From assembly GCA_035235625.1 (NCBI GenBank), contig CP141140.1, positions 10,436,685-10,500,684 of the forward strand: a stretch of DNA of 64,000 nucleotides. Direction: 5' to 3'. A program made the position numbers and the translations under genes. The notes below the pieces were generated by a model. That model was not told the origin of the DNA. It made no database searches and saw only the letters and a program-made list of their open reading frames with translations. Below are positions 36,379-48,200 of this stretch, one piece after another (position 1 is the stretch's first letter; the number at the start of each line of letters is the position of its first letter). This DNA is from Saururus chinensis. Lineage: Eukaryota > Streptophyta > Magnoliopsida > Piperales > Saururaceae.

Positions 36379-36926
36379 TAGGGGTGTAAACGGATGGATG
36401 CGGACGCAGACAAGGCATGTCCGTAGCCGTCCGTTTTTACACGGACTAAGTGTTTGTCCGTCCGTATTTGTTCATGATAGATACGGACGGACACAGATGG
36501 AATGAAGGTGAAAGTTTAACATATACTCTTTTGTTCTTAAATTAAGAGTAGTTAGTAAAAAATTAATTAAAAAATAAATTATAATAATAGTAAGATAGTT
36601 TAATCTAATAAATAAATAAATAAATAATAATATTATAAAAGACATGTGAGAGTATAATATGTATTTTTTACAATCTTGTTGTGAAGATTAACTATGTGAG
36701 TCAGTGTGACATATATTAGTAATTTAGTATAAAGTAAAAATAAAAATAATAAAATATATAGTTGGCAGATACGGATGGCTACGGATACGGTTAACCCTTG
36801 TCCATATCTGTCTATATTTAAGATGGACAAAAATCAATATTATCTATTTTAATATAGATAGATGCAAATACAGGCGGATGCGGATAAAGACGGACACTGG
36901 ATAAACGGACACCGTTTACACCCCAA
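36379..36926. mobile_element. hAT MITE with perfect 8-bp target duplication
   Basis: TAGGGGTGTAAACGG at the left and CCGTTTACACCCCAA at the right form a 15-bp inverted repeat with one mismatch. Both sides carry TCCGCTTG (36371-36378 and 36927-36934). Subterminal GGACGG/CCGTCC words repeat on both sides around an AT-rich core. These are textbook hAT features. No transposase. The element ends only 210 bp before the SNX1 start codon. Confidence 0.88.
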
Positions 36927-37136
36927 TCCGCTTGCCAGACAATGAAGCGCGGACGCGGATCCTCCGAAGTTAAAGTGAAGCAGGAGTACTAGAATTGAGC
37001 GGAACCCCGGGGAGGAGTAAGAGTCGGCGTACGTGCCAAGGCTAGGCCTAGCACTTTCCCGCACCCTCCTCTCCATCTATCTCTTCCCCGCTTCTCGTCG
37101 GATCCTCCTAATCCGAACTTACAAGAATTCGAAGCA
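36927..37136 (+). promoter_or_regulatory. Proximal promoter and 5' UTR of SNX1
   Basis: Only 210 bp separate the hAT MITE from the ATG. The sequence is GC-rich and ends in a pyrimidine-rich leader. No TATA box is evident. Any distal promoter must lie within or beyond the MITE. Confidence 0.4.
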
Positions 37137-40100
37137 ATGATTACTGCGGTAGTTGACAATTAACTCTTTCTATTATCACCCTTCCATATCTAGTTCGATT
37201 TTGATTTCTTTGTTTACACGAGCTTTGCATTTATCCGTTTGATTATTCAACACTAATTCAGCTGTATTTGATTGCTCGCATCTCTGTAATTGCAGCAGAG
37301 GACCCATTCGGGATCTTCTCAGAGCCCGAGATCTCCTACTTCGACGATGCCCTACCTGTCTATCTCTGTGACCGACCCGGTTAAGCTGGGCAATGGCGTC
37401 CAAGCATACATCTCCTACCGAGTCATCACCAAGGTACTTTATGAATTATTTCTTTGTTAATCGTGCATTTTCAGCTTGTGGCAGCTTTCTTGTCGATCAT
37501 AATTCTTTTGATCAACTTCGTCTTCATTTGATCAATTTGATTTCTGTTTTCTTTGACGTATTATTATTTATTATTTTTGTCCTGCTTAGAATAATTTTGG
37601 TCACTTATTTGTTTTTATTTGAAAAAAACTAAGTATAAATGATTCGAGTTATGTTGTATTCCTGGCGTGCAAAATCATTTGTTGGTGTGGCGCATGGTTA
37701 TGCCTCAATATCATGTTGTTTACTTTTCCCCCTAAATTTTCGTAATCTGTCTGGTAAATAAGGAGAGAGGTGGCAACACAGTCTTTGTTGAAACATTTTA
37801 CGTATTGTAGGTTATCATTTCTAGAACCTCAGAGATTTATCCGTCTAAGTTGGTTACTTTTGGCTGAGTCATTCTTATTTCTCTGCACAAATTTATTGTT
37901 AATATGATTTGTGCAATTACTAATAACAACATGGCCGGGTTCATACTAATGAAAGGAGAAAGATTTCTCGCATCTTATGTAATGGAGTGGTTACTGTTTC
38001 ATTTTGACTGCCCATCTCATCAAGTTATCAGGACGAGACAGCAGGTAGGCTGAACTTAATTAAGATTTCTCTCATTTTATGCAACGTTGTTGCTTGCTGT
38101 TTATCTTATACAATCTGCTTGTCTACGACCGACTGAGTACTTTTTACCTGTATGTATCATTTTTTTGTCTTTTGTTAATTTTTGTATTGCGGGGGGGGGG
38201 CCGGGGATGGGGGGGGGGATTTGAATTTTTCATCAAACTGCTGCACTTATAGCTCGAAATATGTTTCTCCTAGTAATTGGAGGCGGCTTCAAATTTCAAA
38301 AGGATGAATAGTGAAGTTATGGTCACTATGATGGGATAGTTCACAACTATCTACCAGCTATAGGTCATTGCCTGTGCAAATTAACTATTGTCTTCACATC
38401 ATACTTTATACATAATAAAGGAATATTACATTTAATGGGTAGTATATGCTTTTAACAAATAGAGCCACGGACTGAAGATACTCAATTTTTTTCTTTCTCA
38501 AGTTACCATGCTGTGTTTATGTATGGGTTCATTTTCTGCCAATTTTTGTTAATATTCTTGAAATGTGTTTTTCTTGTCAGACGAACTTACCTCAATATCA
38601 AGGACAAGAAAAGATTGTCATTCGTCGTTACAGTGATTTTGTGTGGTTGCGTGATCGGCTCGCTGAGAAGTACAAGGGGATATTTATTCCTCCTCTTCCA
38701 GAGAAGAGTGCCGTAGGTGAAAAGTTCAAGCTTATCTCATTTCCCCCCTTCTTGATGCAGCTTTTCTCCTTGATATATTAAATTAATAAATTTAATTATG
38801 ATGCTTGAACCATAATCATGACTGGAATTATATGTAGTTTTATTTGTGTTTACTAAATTTTTGCTACCTAAATTGCAGAATTATCAAATAGTTAAGCTAC
38901 ATTGATATCTTTTGATGTACCTGCATTTCAGAGAAGTTCCGTTTCAGTGCTGACTTCATTGAGATGAGACGTCAAGCTCTGGATACCTTTCTAAATCGAA
39001 TAGCATCACATCCTCAGCTTCAGCAAAGTGACGATTTAAGAACCTTCTTGCAAGAAGATGAAGAGGTGAATTTTGTCTTCAATATGTAAAAAACAAAAAC
39101 ATGTACGTGTCTTTAAAATTTAGGTAGACTTACATGAAAAAAGGAGGGTACAAGTACTACCCTGTTCCATGAAAAAAAAAGGTGGAACACTAAAAAATTT
39201 CCATTTTCATAGTTTTTCTTCCTTAGTTCAATATTAAAACATTGGGGGGGGGGAGAGAGATGCTTGTTATCTTACTAGTATTATCCAATTCAGTCCATCA
39301 AATGATGGTCATGTTGATTCGCAGCTATCCATGTAGCTGCCCTTGTGCTAACATCTATACTATTGATAGTCCAGACATGAAGCTGATGCAAGCGGATCCT
39401 CAATGTGATGTTTTGTTGGCGATTTGTGCCTTGATTGAGTCTGTAAACATAGTCAATCCAGTCACAAGGACTTAAAGCACAATTTCTTGTTATATTCGTG
39501 GCTGAAATGTTTGTCTTAAGTCATTAGGAGATCTTTCCTTTGTGTTTTAAGCTTGGTGAACATCACTTGCTTTTCCATAAAGCTTTTATAGTTAATAGTG
39601 GTAGTACTATTACTTCTGGCAGACGATGGAAAGAGCAAGATCGCAAGAGGCAGGTTTATTCAAGAAGAAGCCAACTGATTTAATGCAGATTTTCAAGGTA
39701 ATCAGCCTCTTTGTAATATATCTTTTTGGTTATTAGTTGATACTACATGGTCTCTCTCTGTATTTTTCTTTGATATTGATTGATATGGATAAAAATTAAG
39801 CATATGATCTGATGTTATATTAATATTATATAGGATGTGCAGTCAAAGGTTAGTGATGTAGTTCTTGGAAAAGAAAAACCAGTTGAAGAATCAACTCCTG
39901 AGTACGAGAAACTAAAGCATTATATATTTGAACTTGAGGACCACTTAGCAGAGGCACAAAAACAGGCTTTTCGTCTTGTCAAAAGGCATAAAGGTAGAAA
40001 GGAGTAGAAGAGACTAACATTTTCATGTAACCTGCATGTTACTTGTGGCTGGTATACTTTTTCTGTTTTTGCTTATAAGATTATTTGTGGAAAGTTAATT

Positions 40101-41467
40101 TTTGATGGAAGTTTCATACTTTTTTTGTCATCCCAATCAGAAATGGGACAGTCTCTATCAGACTTTGGTAAAGCAGTCAAGCTATTGGGTGCTTGTGAAG
40201 GAAACTCTCTTGGGAAGGCTTTTGCTGACCTTGGCATGAAGTCTGAAATGTTATCCGTCAAGCAACAGAAGGAGGTAAAGCCTCTGCTTGTGTAAGTTTA
40301 CTCATCGTACAGTGTGGAATTATACTCATTCTTCATTGATGATGTAGGCTCACAACTTATTAATGAATTTTGAAGAGCCTTTGAAAGATTATGTGCGTGC
40401 AGTTCAATCTATAAAGGCGAGGCCCATTCCATTCTTTCTTACCTTCAATATTTTTTGTCAATAGAGAGCAATTATATGTTGGGAGTTTCCCTTGATGTTC
40501 CTTTGGTTAGTTGGGCCATCTTATTATGTCGCTGCAGATTTTTTCTCACATCCTTGAAGGTGAACTTTTTTTTTTATACTGCTGGAAGGTTGCCTATAAC
40601 TCGGAATGTCTTGAAATTTCTGGGTTCATTAGCAGAAGGCAACAGTCCTACTTCATGCTTCATGGAGGTGGAAGTCATTTTAGGTCCCACAAAAGGCTGG
40701 GCATTTTGAAAATTCTGTGCAGTTGGATGGCAGGAGAATGTTACTGCAGGAGTCCAGCAATTGATTACTCGTGTTTGTGTCGGTTGGCAGGTTACAATGT
40801 CTGATAGGGCTAATGCTTTTAGACAGCAATACGAACTGGCAGAAACTACTAAATTGAAGGAGATTAATCTGTATGACTACCTTTTCCATATTCCTTAATT
40901 CTATTGAGCAATTGAATTGCATAACGAAAATACAAGCCTCATATATATTAGCATGGCACTCTTAAAATTGAGATATAGTATATGTTTCTTAATGAAGAAA
41001 AATTTCTAAAGAAAAAATATTGGGCTTGGCATTATTTGTTTTTAGTTTGTAATGGTTACACAACTTTCCTAATTTGCATGCAAATACCTTTTCTATCGGG
41101 CTGGTGCACAGAGACAAGCTTATGCTAATAAGGTCAGATAAGGTGGTAGAAGCAGAAATTGAGTATAGGGAGGTGAGGAATTATGGAAATTTTGGTTGTA
41201 TATTGTTGGATATTTTTTGTCAACGCATTGACTTCTTGTTTCAATCTAATACAGTTGAAGGCAGATAGTGAGGAGGCAACAAGAAGATTTGAAACAATTG
41301 CGAGACTGATGAGTGAAGAGATTGTCCGGTTCCAAGAACAAAAGACGGCTGATATGGGTCTTGCGTTTCATGAATTTGCAAAAGGTCAGGCGCAACTTGC
41401 AAACGAGATTGCAGATGCGTGGCGTAGCCTTCTCCCAAAACTTGAATCTTGTGCTTGCCATACGTGA
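37137..41467 (+). CDS. SNX1: Sorting nexin 1 (PX-BAR retromer-associated protein)
   Basis: Eleven exons: 37137-37148, 37296-37433, 38581-38716, 38932-39065, 39623-39697, 39834-39993, 40141-40274, 40348-40416, 40791-40870, 41112-41172 and 41255-41467. They give 403 residues (Arabidopsis SNX1 has 402, from memory). After a Ser/Pro-rich start ([10 protein letters not shown]) comes the PX domain (about 22-140): [33 protein letters not shown] with the phosphoinositide-binding R66-Y67, and FIPPLPEK. The Vps5/BAR part (about 165-395) contains [40 protein letters not shown] and [14 protein letters not shown]1 binds PI3P and curves endosomal membranes with SNX2 and the retromer core. The first coding exon is only 12 bases. 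Intron 1 ends in a tandem CAGCAG acceptor. Intron 8 begins GC rather than GT. Confidence 0.96.
38189..38219 (+). repeat. Poly-G tract in SNX1 intron 2
   Basis: A run of ten G, then CCGGGG, then a nine-G run within about 30 bases. It is able to form a G-quadruplex in the nascent transcript. It lies mid-intron, away from splice sites. Confidence 0.7.
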
Positions 41468-42084
41468 CTAAGAAGAAAATGGCACCCGAATAATTTCCAA
41501 GAATGTGGGGTTCTGCAACCCCAAATGTGCCTCTTTTTTCTTTTTCTATATTTCATTTGATGAGGTAATTTTATAGTTCAAATAAGACGGCAATGGTGGA
41601 TATATCTATTTAGAAGTTTCAAATGGCGACTACAAGTAACATATTTTTTTGCTAAAGGACTACAAATAACATGAAATCACTAACCGATCGTCTATGGTGC
41701 TCTTAACCCTTCGCCTTTTCCTTCTCCTGATTGAGTTCCGGTCCACCTTGCATCTTATCTCTAATTTTGGCATTAAGTTGAATGTTCTGACCATCGGCGG
41801 TCATGTTTGTAGCTTGAGTCTCATCCAATCGCCTATTCACAATTTAACACTTCTGAGAGATTGTTATATAAAAAGAAAACCTCTTCTGCGATATTGAAAA
41901 TGTTACATGCGGTCGCCACACTCGTGCGATTTGAAGGCCTGGGGCATGGACCCTGGACCCAGCCACGCAGTGTTTTAGTGGTCGACATTGAACTAAGAAA
42001 TCACCAAATCCTATTCCCATCCCAAGAAACCGCCCACACGCAGAGCCATACCTCTTTCCTTCTTGTTGTCCAGTTTTGGGAGCC
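41468..42084 (+). promoter_or_regulatory. SNX1 3' flank and promoter of the next gene
   Basis: The SNX1 3' UTR probably fills the first 150 bp or so. A TATA-like TATATAAAA at 41865-41873 lies 212 bp upstream of the next ATG and fits a promoter with a leader of roughly 180 bp. No reading frame here is convincing. Confidence 0.4.
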
Positions 42085-42840
42085 ATGGCCGCTGCAAGAC
42101 AACTCCCTCGCGCGACGCGTACTTCACCTCATCCGCTTTTCACCTCCCTTCGCTCTCGCTTCAACTTCAGCACGACGCTTTTCAGCTCTAACAATCGCTG
42201 CACTACTAAGTTGTGCAGCTTCAACCTGAGTGGTCTCTCTCGTCGCTGGGCGCCATCTATCAAGGCATCGTCTGAAAGTGTCGGGTTCGGAGACGAAGAC
42301 GGAGTCTCCCTGGGAACCATGAAGTTGCCTCCAGATACCGACATTGGCAGATTCGAACAGTTGCTTTTTCAGGTATCGAGTACGATTCACTACTCAACAG
42401 TCACCTGCTCTACTAACGACCGTGTTGTTGTAATTGATCTTTGTGGGTTTTGTGGCAGTGGGCAAACAGTCTATGCCAAGGTGCAAACATGCCACTTTCG
42501 GTACCTTTGAAGGTTTGTTTTTAGGCGTCAGCTACGCTTTTTACTGTTCTAATTGTAGCCTATTGAATTTGCATGAGCAACCCCATGATCTGATCATTGT
42601 TAGGTGGATAAGGTAAAAGGGGGAGTCAGATTAGGATTTATCAGAATAGAAGACGAGGGGCGGACTGAGGTGTTTGTATACATTGACTGTCTGGTGTTGC
42701 CTACCACGGGCAGCTCGGGGCCCATGTTCAGGGCCACAAGGAACGGGCTCTTGAAAGATCAGCCACCTCCTGACGAGCCAAGGATCATGAGAAGTCTCCT
42801 TGCGGCCTTGCAGAAATCAGTTGAAATAGCAAAAAATTGA
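42085..42840 (+). CDS. Conserved plant protein of unknown function, probably plastid
   Basis: Three exons (42085-42372, 42459-42512, 42604-42840) encode 192 residues in frame. The ATG sits in a GCCATGG context. Residues 1-65 are rich in Ser, Arg and Thr with almost no acids, as in a chloroplast transit peptide. The conserved part starts near 78: MKLPPDTDIGRFEQLLFQWA, LPLKVDKVKGGVRLGFI-like, EVFVYIDCLVLP and PPDEPRIMRSLLAALQKSVE. I recall closely similar Arabidopsis proteins (At5g52960-like) that carry no assigned activity; some database names for them are unreliable. No catalytic motif is visible. The frame is intact and the gene is 620 bp downstream of SNX1 on the same strand. Confidence 0.85.
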
Positions 42841-43307
42841 AAGGGTGGGAAGGATGCTAGTGGTTTCTAGAACTGGATTGTATTAGTTGATTTTATTTCT
42901 TTACTTTTTGTTGTGGAGCTACGGTGAAAACAAATATCCAAGGGAACATGAATTTCTTATAATCACGTAACATCGTTTTTTCAGATGGAGTGAGACTTTT
43001 TTCTTTTTGCATAAAACATCGTTTTTTCAAATGGAGTGAGATTATTTTTACCCTTCATACGAACTTCGATACTGCCTTGGTATGTGATAAAAAAGATTCG
43101 TGAAAACTTATTCATAGACCATCATGAAATAGTCAATATATACCGACTTGAACGAGTACTATTTATTTTTGGCCCGCTGGACAAATGCACCATGAAGGCC
43201 AATTTATTTGCAGCCATCATACCCAACAAAAAGTTAAATAAAAAAAAGTTAAATTTATTAATTTTTTTACTCTATCAAATAAGAAAGATAATATTAAGTA
43301 ATTAGTA

Positions 43308-43551
43308 TACCCTCCGTACAATGTAAATAGTTATATTTAAAAAATAATAAATTTTATTTCATAGTGAAATTCACAATTAAGAGAAAGAAAAATAAACTTA
43401 TAATACTCTCTTTTAAATATCTAATTGCTTAAAGTAAACAAAATGAAGCTCTAGAACAAATTTTTTTGTTATATAGAGCTATTAATGTAGGATTGAAGGC
43501 GTATAATTTTTTTTTTCAAATTAAGACAATTAATATACAATAAAAGGAGTA
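43308..43551. mobile_element. Stowaway-like MITE (244 bp)
   Basis: Begins TACCCTCCGTACAATG and ends with the complement of TACTCCTTTTATTG, with an AT-rich core. Length and ends fit Stowaway MITEs, whose TA duplication is included in the limits. Confidence 0.6.
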
Positions 43552-43615
43552 ACTGGTTCATCTCTTGGCCCCTTATGACGAATTCTTAATTTGAATTTTT
43601 ATACTCATTCGTTTA

Positions 43616-44009
43616 AGGCGCATTTGGATGCCCGCTTTCCCATGTGAGAAAGTGTCTTTTAGAGCTTATAAAGGCCATTTATATTTATCTCTATTGGAAG
43701 TCATTCTATATAGAAATGACATTTCCAACCAAAAAGTAACGAAAATAATTTTCATGTTAATTATGTTTAAATTTGACCAAAACACTCATTTCTTACATAA
43801 CCCTTCTCATGAAGAAAGTTCCCCTTTTTATTTAAATGTCGTGAAAAGATTTGATACCCCTCATTTCACTTGATCTAAAAGTGCATTTCTCTTAAAATCA
43901 TAAAAAAAATAGAACTCAAATATGACACCATTTTGATTTTCTGAAGAAGAAAGGAAGATAATTGACAATCCATTTTATTTCCCCACCAAAGATGCAACCA
44001 AACTCCCCC
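43616..44009. mobile_element. Harbinger-like MITE (394 bp)
   Basis: Flanked by TTA at 43613-43615 and 44010-44012. The ends are inverted: AAGGCGCATTTGGATGC and the complement of AGGGGGAGTTTGGTTGCATC, with mismatches. Short frames inside are not called as genes. Confidence 0.6.
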
Positions 44010-44327
44010 TTAATGTGGCCATAATGTCAGGTTAACTATAAAAATTTAAAGGTCTGGGGCTTAGATCTCTCATATTCGAAATTCTCAATGCAATTGGATT
44101 TATCCTATAAAAAACTAAGTGCTTCAAGTTCCTTGTTGATGATTAGATAGGCATAGTGTGTCTTATTTGGTTTTTTAAAATAGTTAAAATTAGTTTATTT
44201 AAAAAATTAAATAGGACTTAATATTAGGAGTGAGAATATATTATTTCTATAAATATTAATATGGGAATTTGAGTGAGCACTTTGATACCATATGTGCATC
44301 GATCTTTCCAAGTACATATATTGACAG

Positions 44328-44815
44328 AACACGAATTTACTTGAGCGGTCATCTCTCTAGGCTCACGTTGGCCACCGGTGAAAATTAAACTCATCAGCGG
44401 GCAGCCCTCACAGATGGTAACAGCCTTCCTAACCCCGTTAACCTATTATTGCTACCGTATCCTTCCGTTTGTTTCAAACTCCAACCCTCCCCTCTTCTTC
44501 CGCCGCAAGGGGCTGCTTCCAACTAGCGAAATCATCCACCCATCAGCCCTCCTTCAACTCAAGTTGTTTTAAGGTATTCATTTATCGACTCTTTTGAAGG
44601 AGGGCTGATGGGCGGATGGTTTCGCTGGTAGGCAGCCCCCTGTGGCGGTGGAGGAGGGGAGGGTTGAAGTTTGAAACAAACGGAACGGTAGCAATAATAG
44701 GTTAACGGGGTTAGAAAGGCTCTTTCCGTCTGTGAAGGCTGCCCGCTTATGTGTTTAATTTTCACCTGTGGCCAACGTGAGCCAAGAAAGACGACCGCCC
44801 CAGCAGATTCGCGTT
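44328..44815. repeat. Large inverted repeat, about 215-bp arms and a 36-bp loop
   Basis: The left arm (about 44328-44557) is complementary along its length to the right arm (about 44594-44815). Paired examples are GGCTCACGTTGGCCAC with its complement, CTAACCCCGTTAACCTATTA with TAATAGGTTAACGGGGTTAG, and CATCAGCCCTCCTTCAA with TTGAAGGAGGGCTGATG. Mismatches are few and spread evenly. The loop-side words CTCAAGTTGTTTTAAGGT recur inverted once more at 44833-44851. It could be a foldback element or a locus making long double-stranded RNA. It ends about 450 bp before the next gene. Confidence 0.9.
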
Positions 44816-45211
44816 AATATTGACAAGGTGAACAACCTTAAAACAACTTGAGCCAGGTAAGATACGTACTTCAGACTCCAAGGAAAGATCCAAATCATCC
44901 AAACCTTGAGGCTTGAGCATTTAATAGCCAACCTAGGTCTCATCAATGGGAAGAAGACAATTGATCCTCAAACTTCACGTCAAACAACGGAAGGAAACCA
45001 CTGGAAGTCCAGACAAGCTCAGAACAGAGAAGCATTTGCAAATAATATTGCAATGAAACCCATAAGCCATGGTGTTAGCAAATGACCCAACCAGAATCTT
45101 TCTTTAGTGCAGACAAATTGAATATGCAGTTATGGACTTAAGCTCTCTTCTGGAATCTAACACCCCTAGATTCACCTAGCCTTCCGTCTTATTGTTTGGT
45201 ACATGGCCTTG

Positions 45212-45219
45212 TATAAATA
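45212..45219 (+). promoter_or_regulatory. TATA box of the oxidoreductase-hydrolase gene
   Basis: TATAAATA lies 52 bp before the ATG. With transcription starting about 30 bases downstream, the 5' UTR would be only about 25-30 bases. Confidence 0.6.
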
Positions 45220-45270
45220 ATGAAGGCCGGGGCATGAGGCAAGTGGCGTTGGTATGTGGTCTGAGGGAGA

Positions 45271-48200
45271 ATGGAGGGGGAAAGGAAGGTGCTTGAAGAT
45301 GGATACGACGCTGTCGTGGTCGGGTCGGGCTACGGCGGGTCTGTTGCTGCTTGCAGGATGGCCATGGCTGGCCTAAGGGTGTGCTTGGTTGAGAAAGGCC
45401 GGAAATGGGAAGCAAGGGACTTCCCCACAAACAGTCTTCAAATGCTTTCGTCAGTTAGGATGAACTTAACGAACTGGGGATTGAGTTTTGGCAAGAGCGA
45501 TGCTCTGTTTCAGGTGTTGATCCATTGGTTAATCACTCATCTTTAATCCTTTTGCTTAATCCAGTGTTATTATCGACTCTATTTATGATGCTGCAGATCC
45601 ACATACAAGAAGATTCACTAGCAGGAGTTGTGTGTGGCCTGGGAGGGGGGTCTTTAGTTAATGCAGGAGTTATAATATCCACGCCGATACGGGTGAGGAA
45701 GAGCCCGAATTGGCCAAAAGAATGGGAGAAGGATTGGGCAACGTCTGAGGCGTCCGCATTAGCAATGCTGAGGCCGGAGAGTGCTCCTCTGGAGTTCTCT
45801 AATGGCAGAGTCATGAGAGAAGTAGCCGAGGAAATCGAAGTTAGCAGCCCAAACCATGTCAAGTTGACTATCAATTTTGGTAGTGGAAAGGAAGCCGCTT
45901 CGGGGGAATCGCAGCAGCTGAGCAACTGTTTGGCCTGTGGGAACTGCATGTCCGGATGCCCTTACAATGCCAAGAAATCCCTGGACAAGAGCTACTTGGC
46001 TCTGGCGATGGAGGTACGGTCATGGAACACTTTCTTTGTATTTATTTGGCCAGAAGTAGGATAATTTCAGTTTCTAGCGTTTTTTTATCTTTGTATTGAA
46101 ATGACGCAGTTGATAATCAGTTTCCTGATAGCAATTAGTTACTCATGGCTGCAGGCTGGATGCACAATAAGAACTGGACGCCAAGTGAAATACGTAGTAA
46201 AGAACCCAGACGAAGAGCGTGAGGAACATGGTACAGTGAGTAAGAGAGAGCAAAGGAGGTGGCGGGTTCATTTTGATAATTTTGAGTATATTAGTACTGA
46301 TTTTGTAGTTCTTTCAGGTATGGAGTAGTTAAGTATATCTGCCATCGTGATTTTTTTTCTCACTGACAAGAGAATAATAAATCCGTGAAATTACATTTCT
46401 TGCATCTGTAGCTGGAGTTCTAGGCACTAGAGAGATCCTTTTCCAGTCAGAGAGAAGAGGTTTGAGACTCTCAGAGAAGCTTGGCTTTGGGTTCAGCTGC
46501 AACGGAAGCAATGTGGCTTATGTCACCGGATGCTCCGCGCCACTGAATGCTTATGGACTTAGCCATAAAAGCTTCTCAAAGGTTCCCTTCCAGGATCGAC
46601 CCGGTCCTGCAATCACTTCATCTTATACTTCATCTCTGGGCTTCACAATTCAGGTAAAAAAGAAATTTTCTCCTATGGGAAGTTGGATTCTCTATTTCTT
46701 AGTCATATCCTCTTGCATATGATGTAGATAGAGCCCATAATCAAGTATCAGTGATCTACTTGGATTGAAATTGTGAGTCTAATTAGGGAGCCTTTTGCAG
46801 AGTGGAGTGCTTCCAACAGCTTATCCCTACTTAATATTCAAAGGTATTTGCACCTATGGGTGGCCCTCCGGATTCTGGTTCTTACATGGCGTTATTGATA
46901 AACTGAAGCGCTTGATGGGATCAAAATCATGTCAGGGGATGGTGCTTAATGCGATCGGGCATGATGAATGTGACGGTAGAATTATGCTGGACAAGAGCAC
47001 AGATAAGATCCGGTTCACTTCCCCTCGGGATGCATTACTTGCAAAGAAGATTCATGTATTTCAAAAGCTTACCAAGAGACTAGGAGGGATCCTGTTCATG
47101 TCAAGGTTTCGAAGTACGTCGGTTCATCTCATAGGAGGGTGCACTGCAGCATCAAATCCTTCAAATGGTGTTTGTAATCCAGATGGTCAGGTTTTTGACC
47201 CTTGTGGTCCTACTCCCTCAGTGCACCAAGGCCTATATGTTTGTGACGCCTCTTTGATCCCTTGTTCAATTGGTATCAATCCTTGCCTCACCATAGCTAC
47301 TGTCGCAGAGCATGTGAGCAGACACTTGGTTGAAGAGGTCATCCGGTATAAAAGCTTAAAGTTCCCGATCGAAGTTTTAATTGAGAGATTGAGAACTCGT
47401 TTTGATCAGGCAGGTTCAGAGTTTGTAGATAAGTTGGTCGATTCTGAACCTGTTGTCAGGAACTTAGATAGTACTCTTAAGCCTCCAAAGAGAGTTCCCA
47501 GCATTACGTCTGACGAGACTGTAACCATAACAGAGATCATAAAAGGTTATGTTGCGGGAATGCCGTGTACAGCTTATTTAATAATGAAGATGAACTCAGG
47601 AAGCCAGAGAGTTTGTAAGAACGAATGCTCAAGTGTGGACTCACACTCGGTCCTTAATGGGAAGGTTGGTGGATATGTGATACTTCGAGGTGTAGAAAAG
47701 GATAAACTCTATATTCTTGATGGGAAGGTAAATATGTGTAGTACAGATAGCAGAACACCATATACGCAGTTTATGGATTACCATCTCCAATTGGCATCAG
47801 CCTCTGGTTCAAGGTATACAATTTTATTTGAAACGTAATTATTGTTCAAAACTACTCTGCCGTTGGTTTTTATTTTTTATTTATTAAATTCTCCTTGATT
47901 CGACCAGCTAATATTTTTTGGGGAACTTGGTTGACATATTTAACCAGAACATGACTGAATGCAGATACATTCTCGAGGGGAGAAAGGTCATGAATCCATA
48001 TCTTATGGGTTTGTATGCTTGGAAAGAGTCCACAACTTTACATGTCACACTCAGATCAGTTTATCCAAAAGATCAATCTGAGATAAAACAGCAGCGTGAT
48101 CGATCAAAATGTGAAATTGACCTCAAGGGCGAGCTATATGTGTCTCCTTTTGAACTAGCAAGGAGCTTGATAAGCATGAGAGGGACTAACGGAGGAAAGT

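Noticed and set aside
44040-44110. SINE-like stretch (GGTCTGGGGCTTAGATCTC)
   Set aside because: No A/B box pair or poly-T/poly-A tail could be defined.
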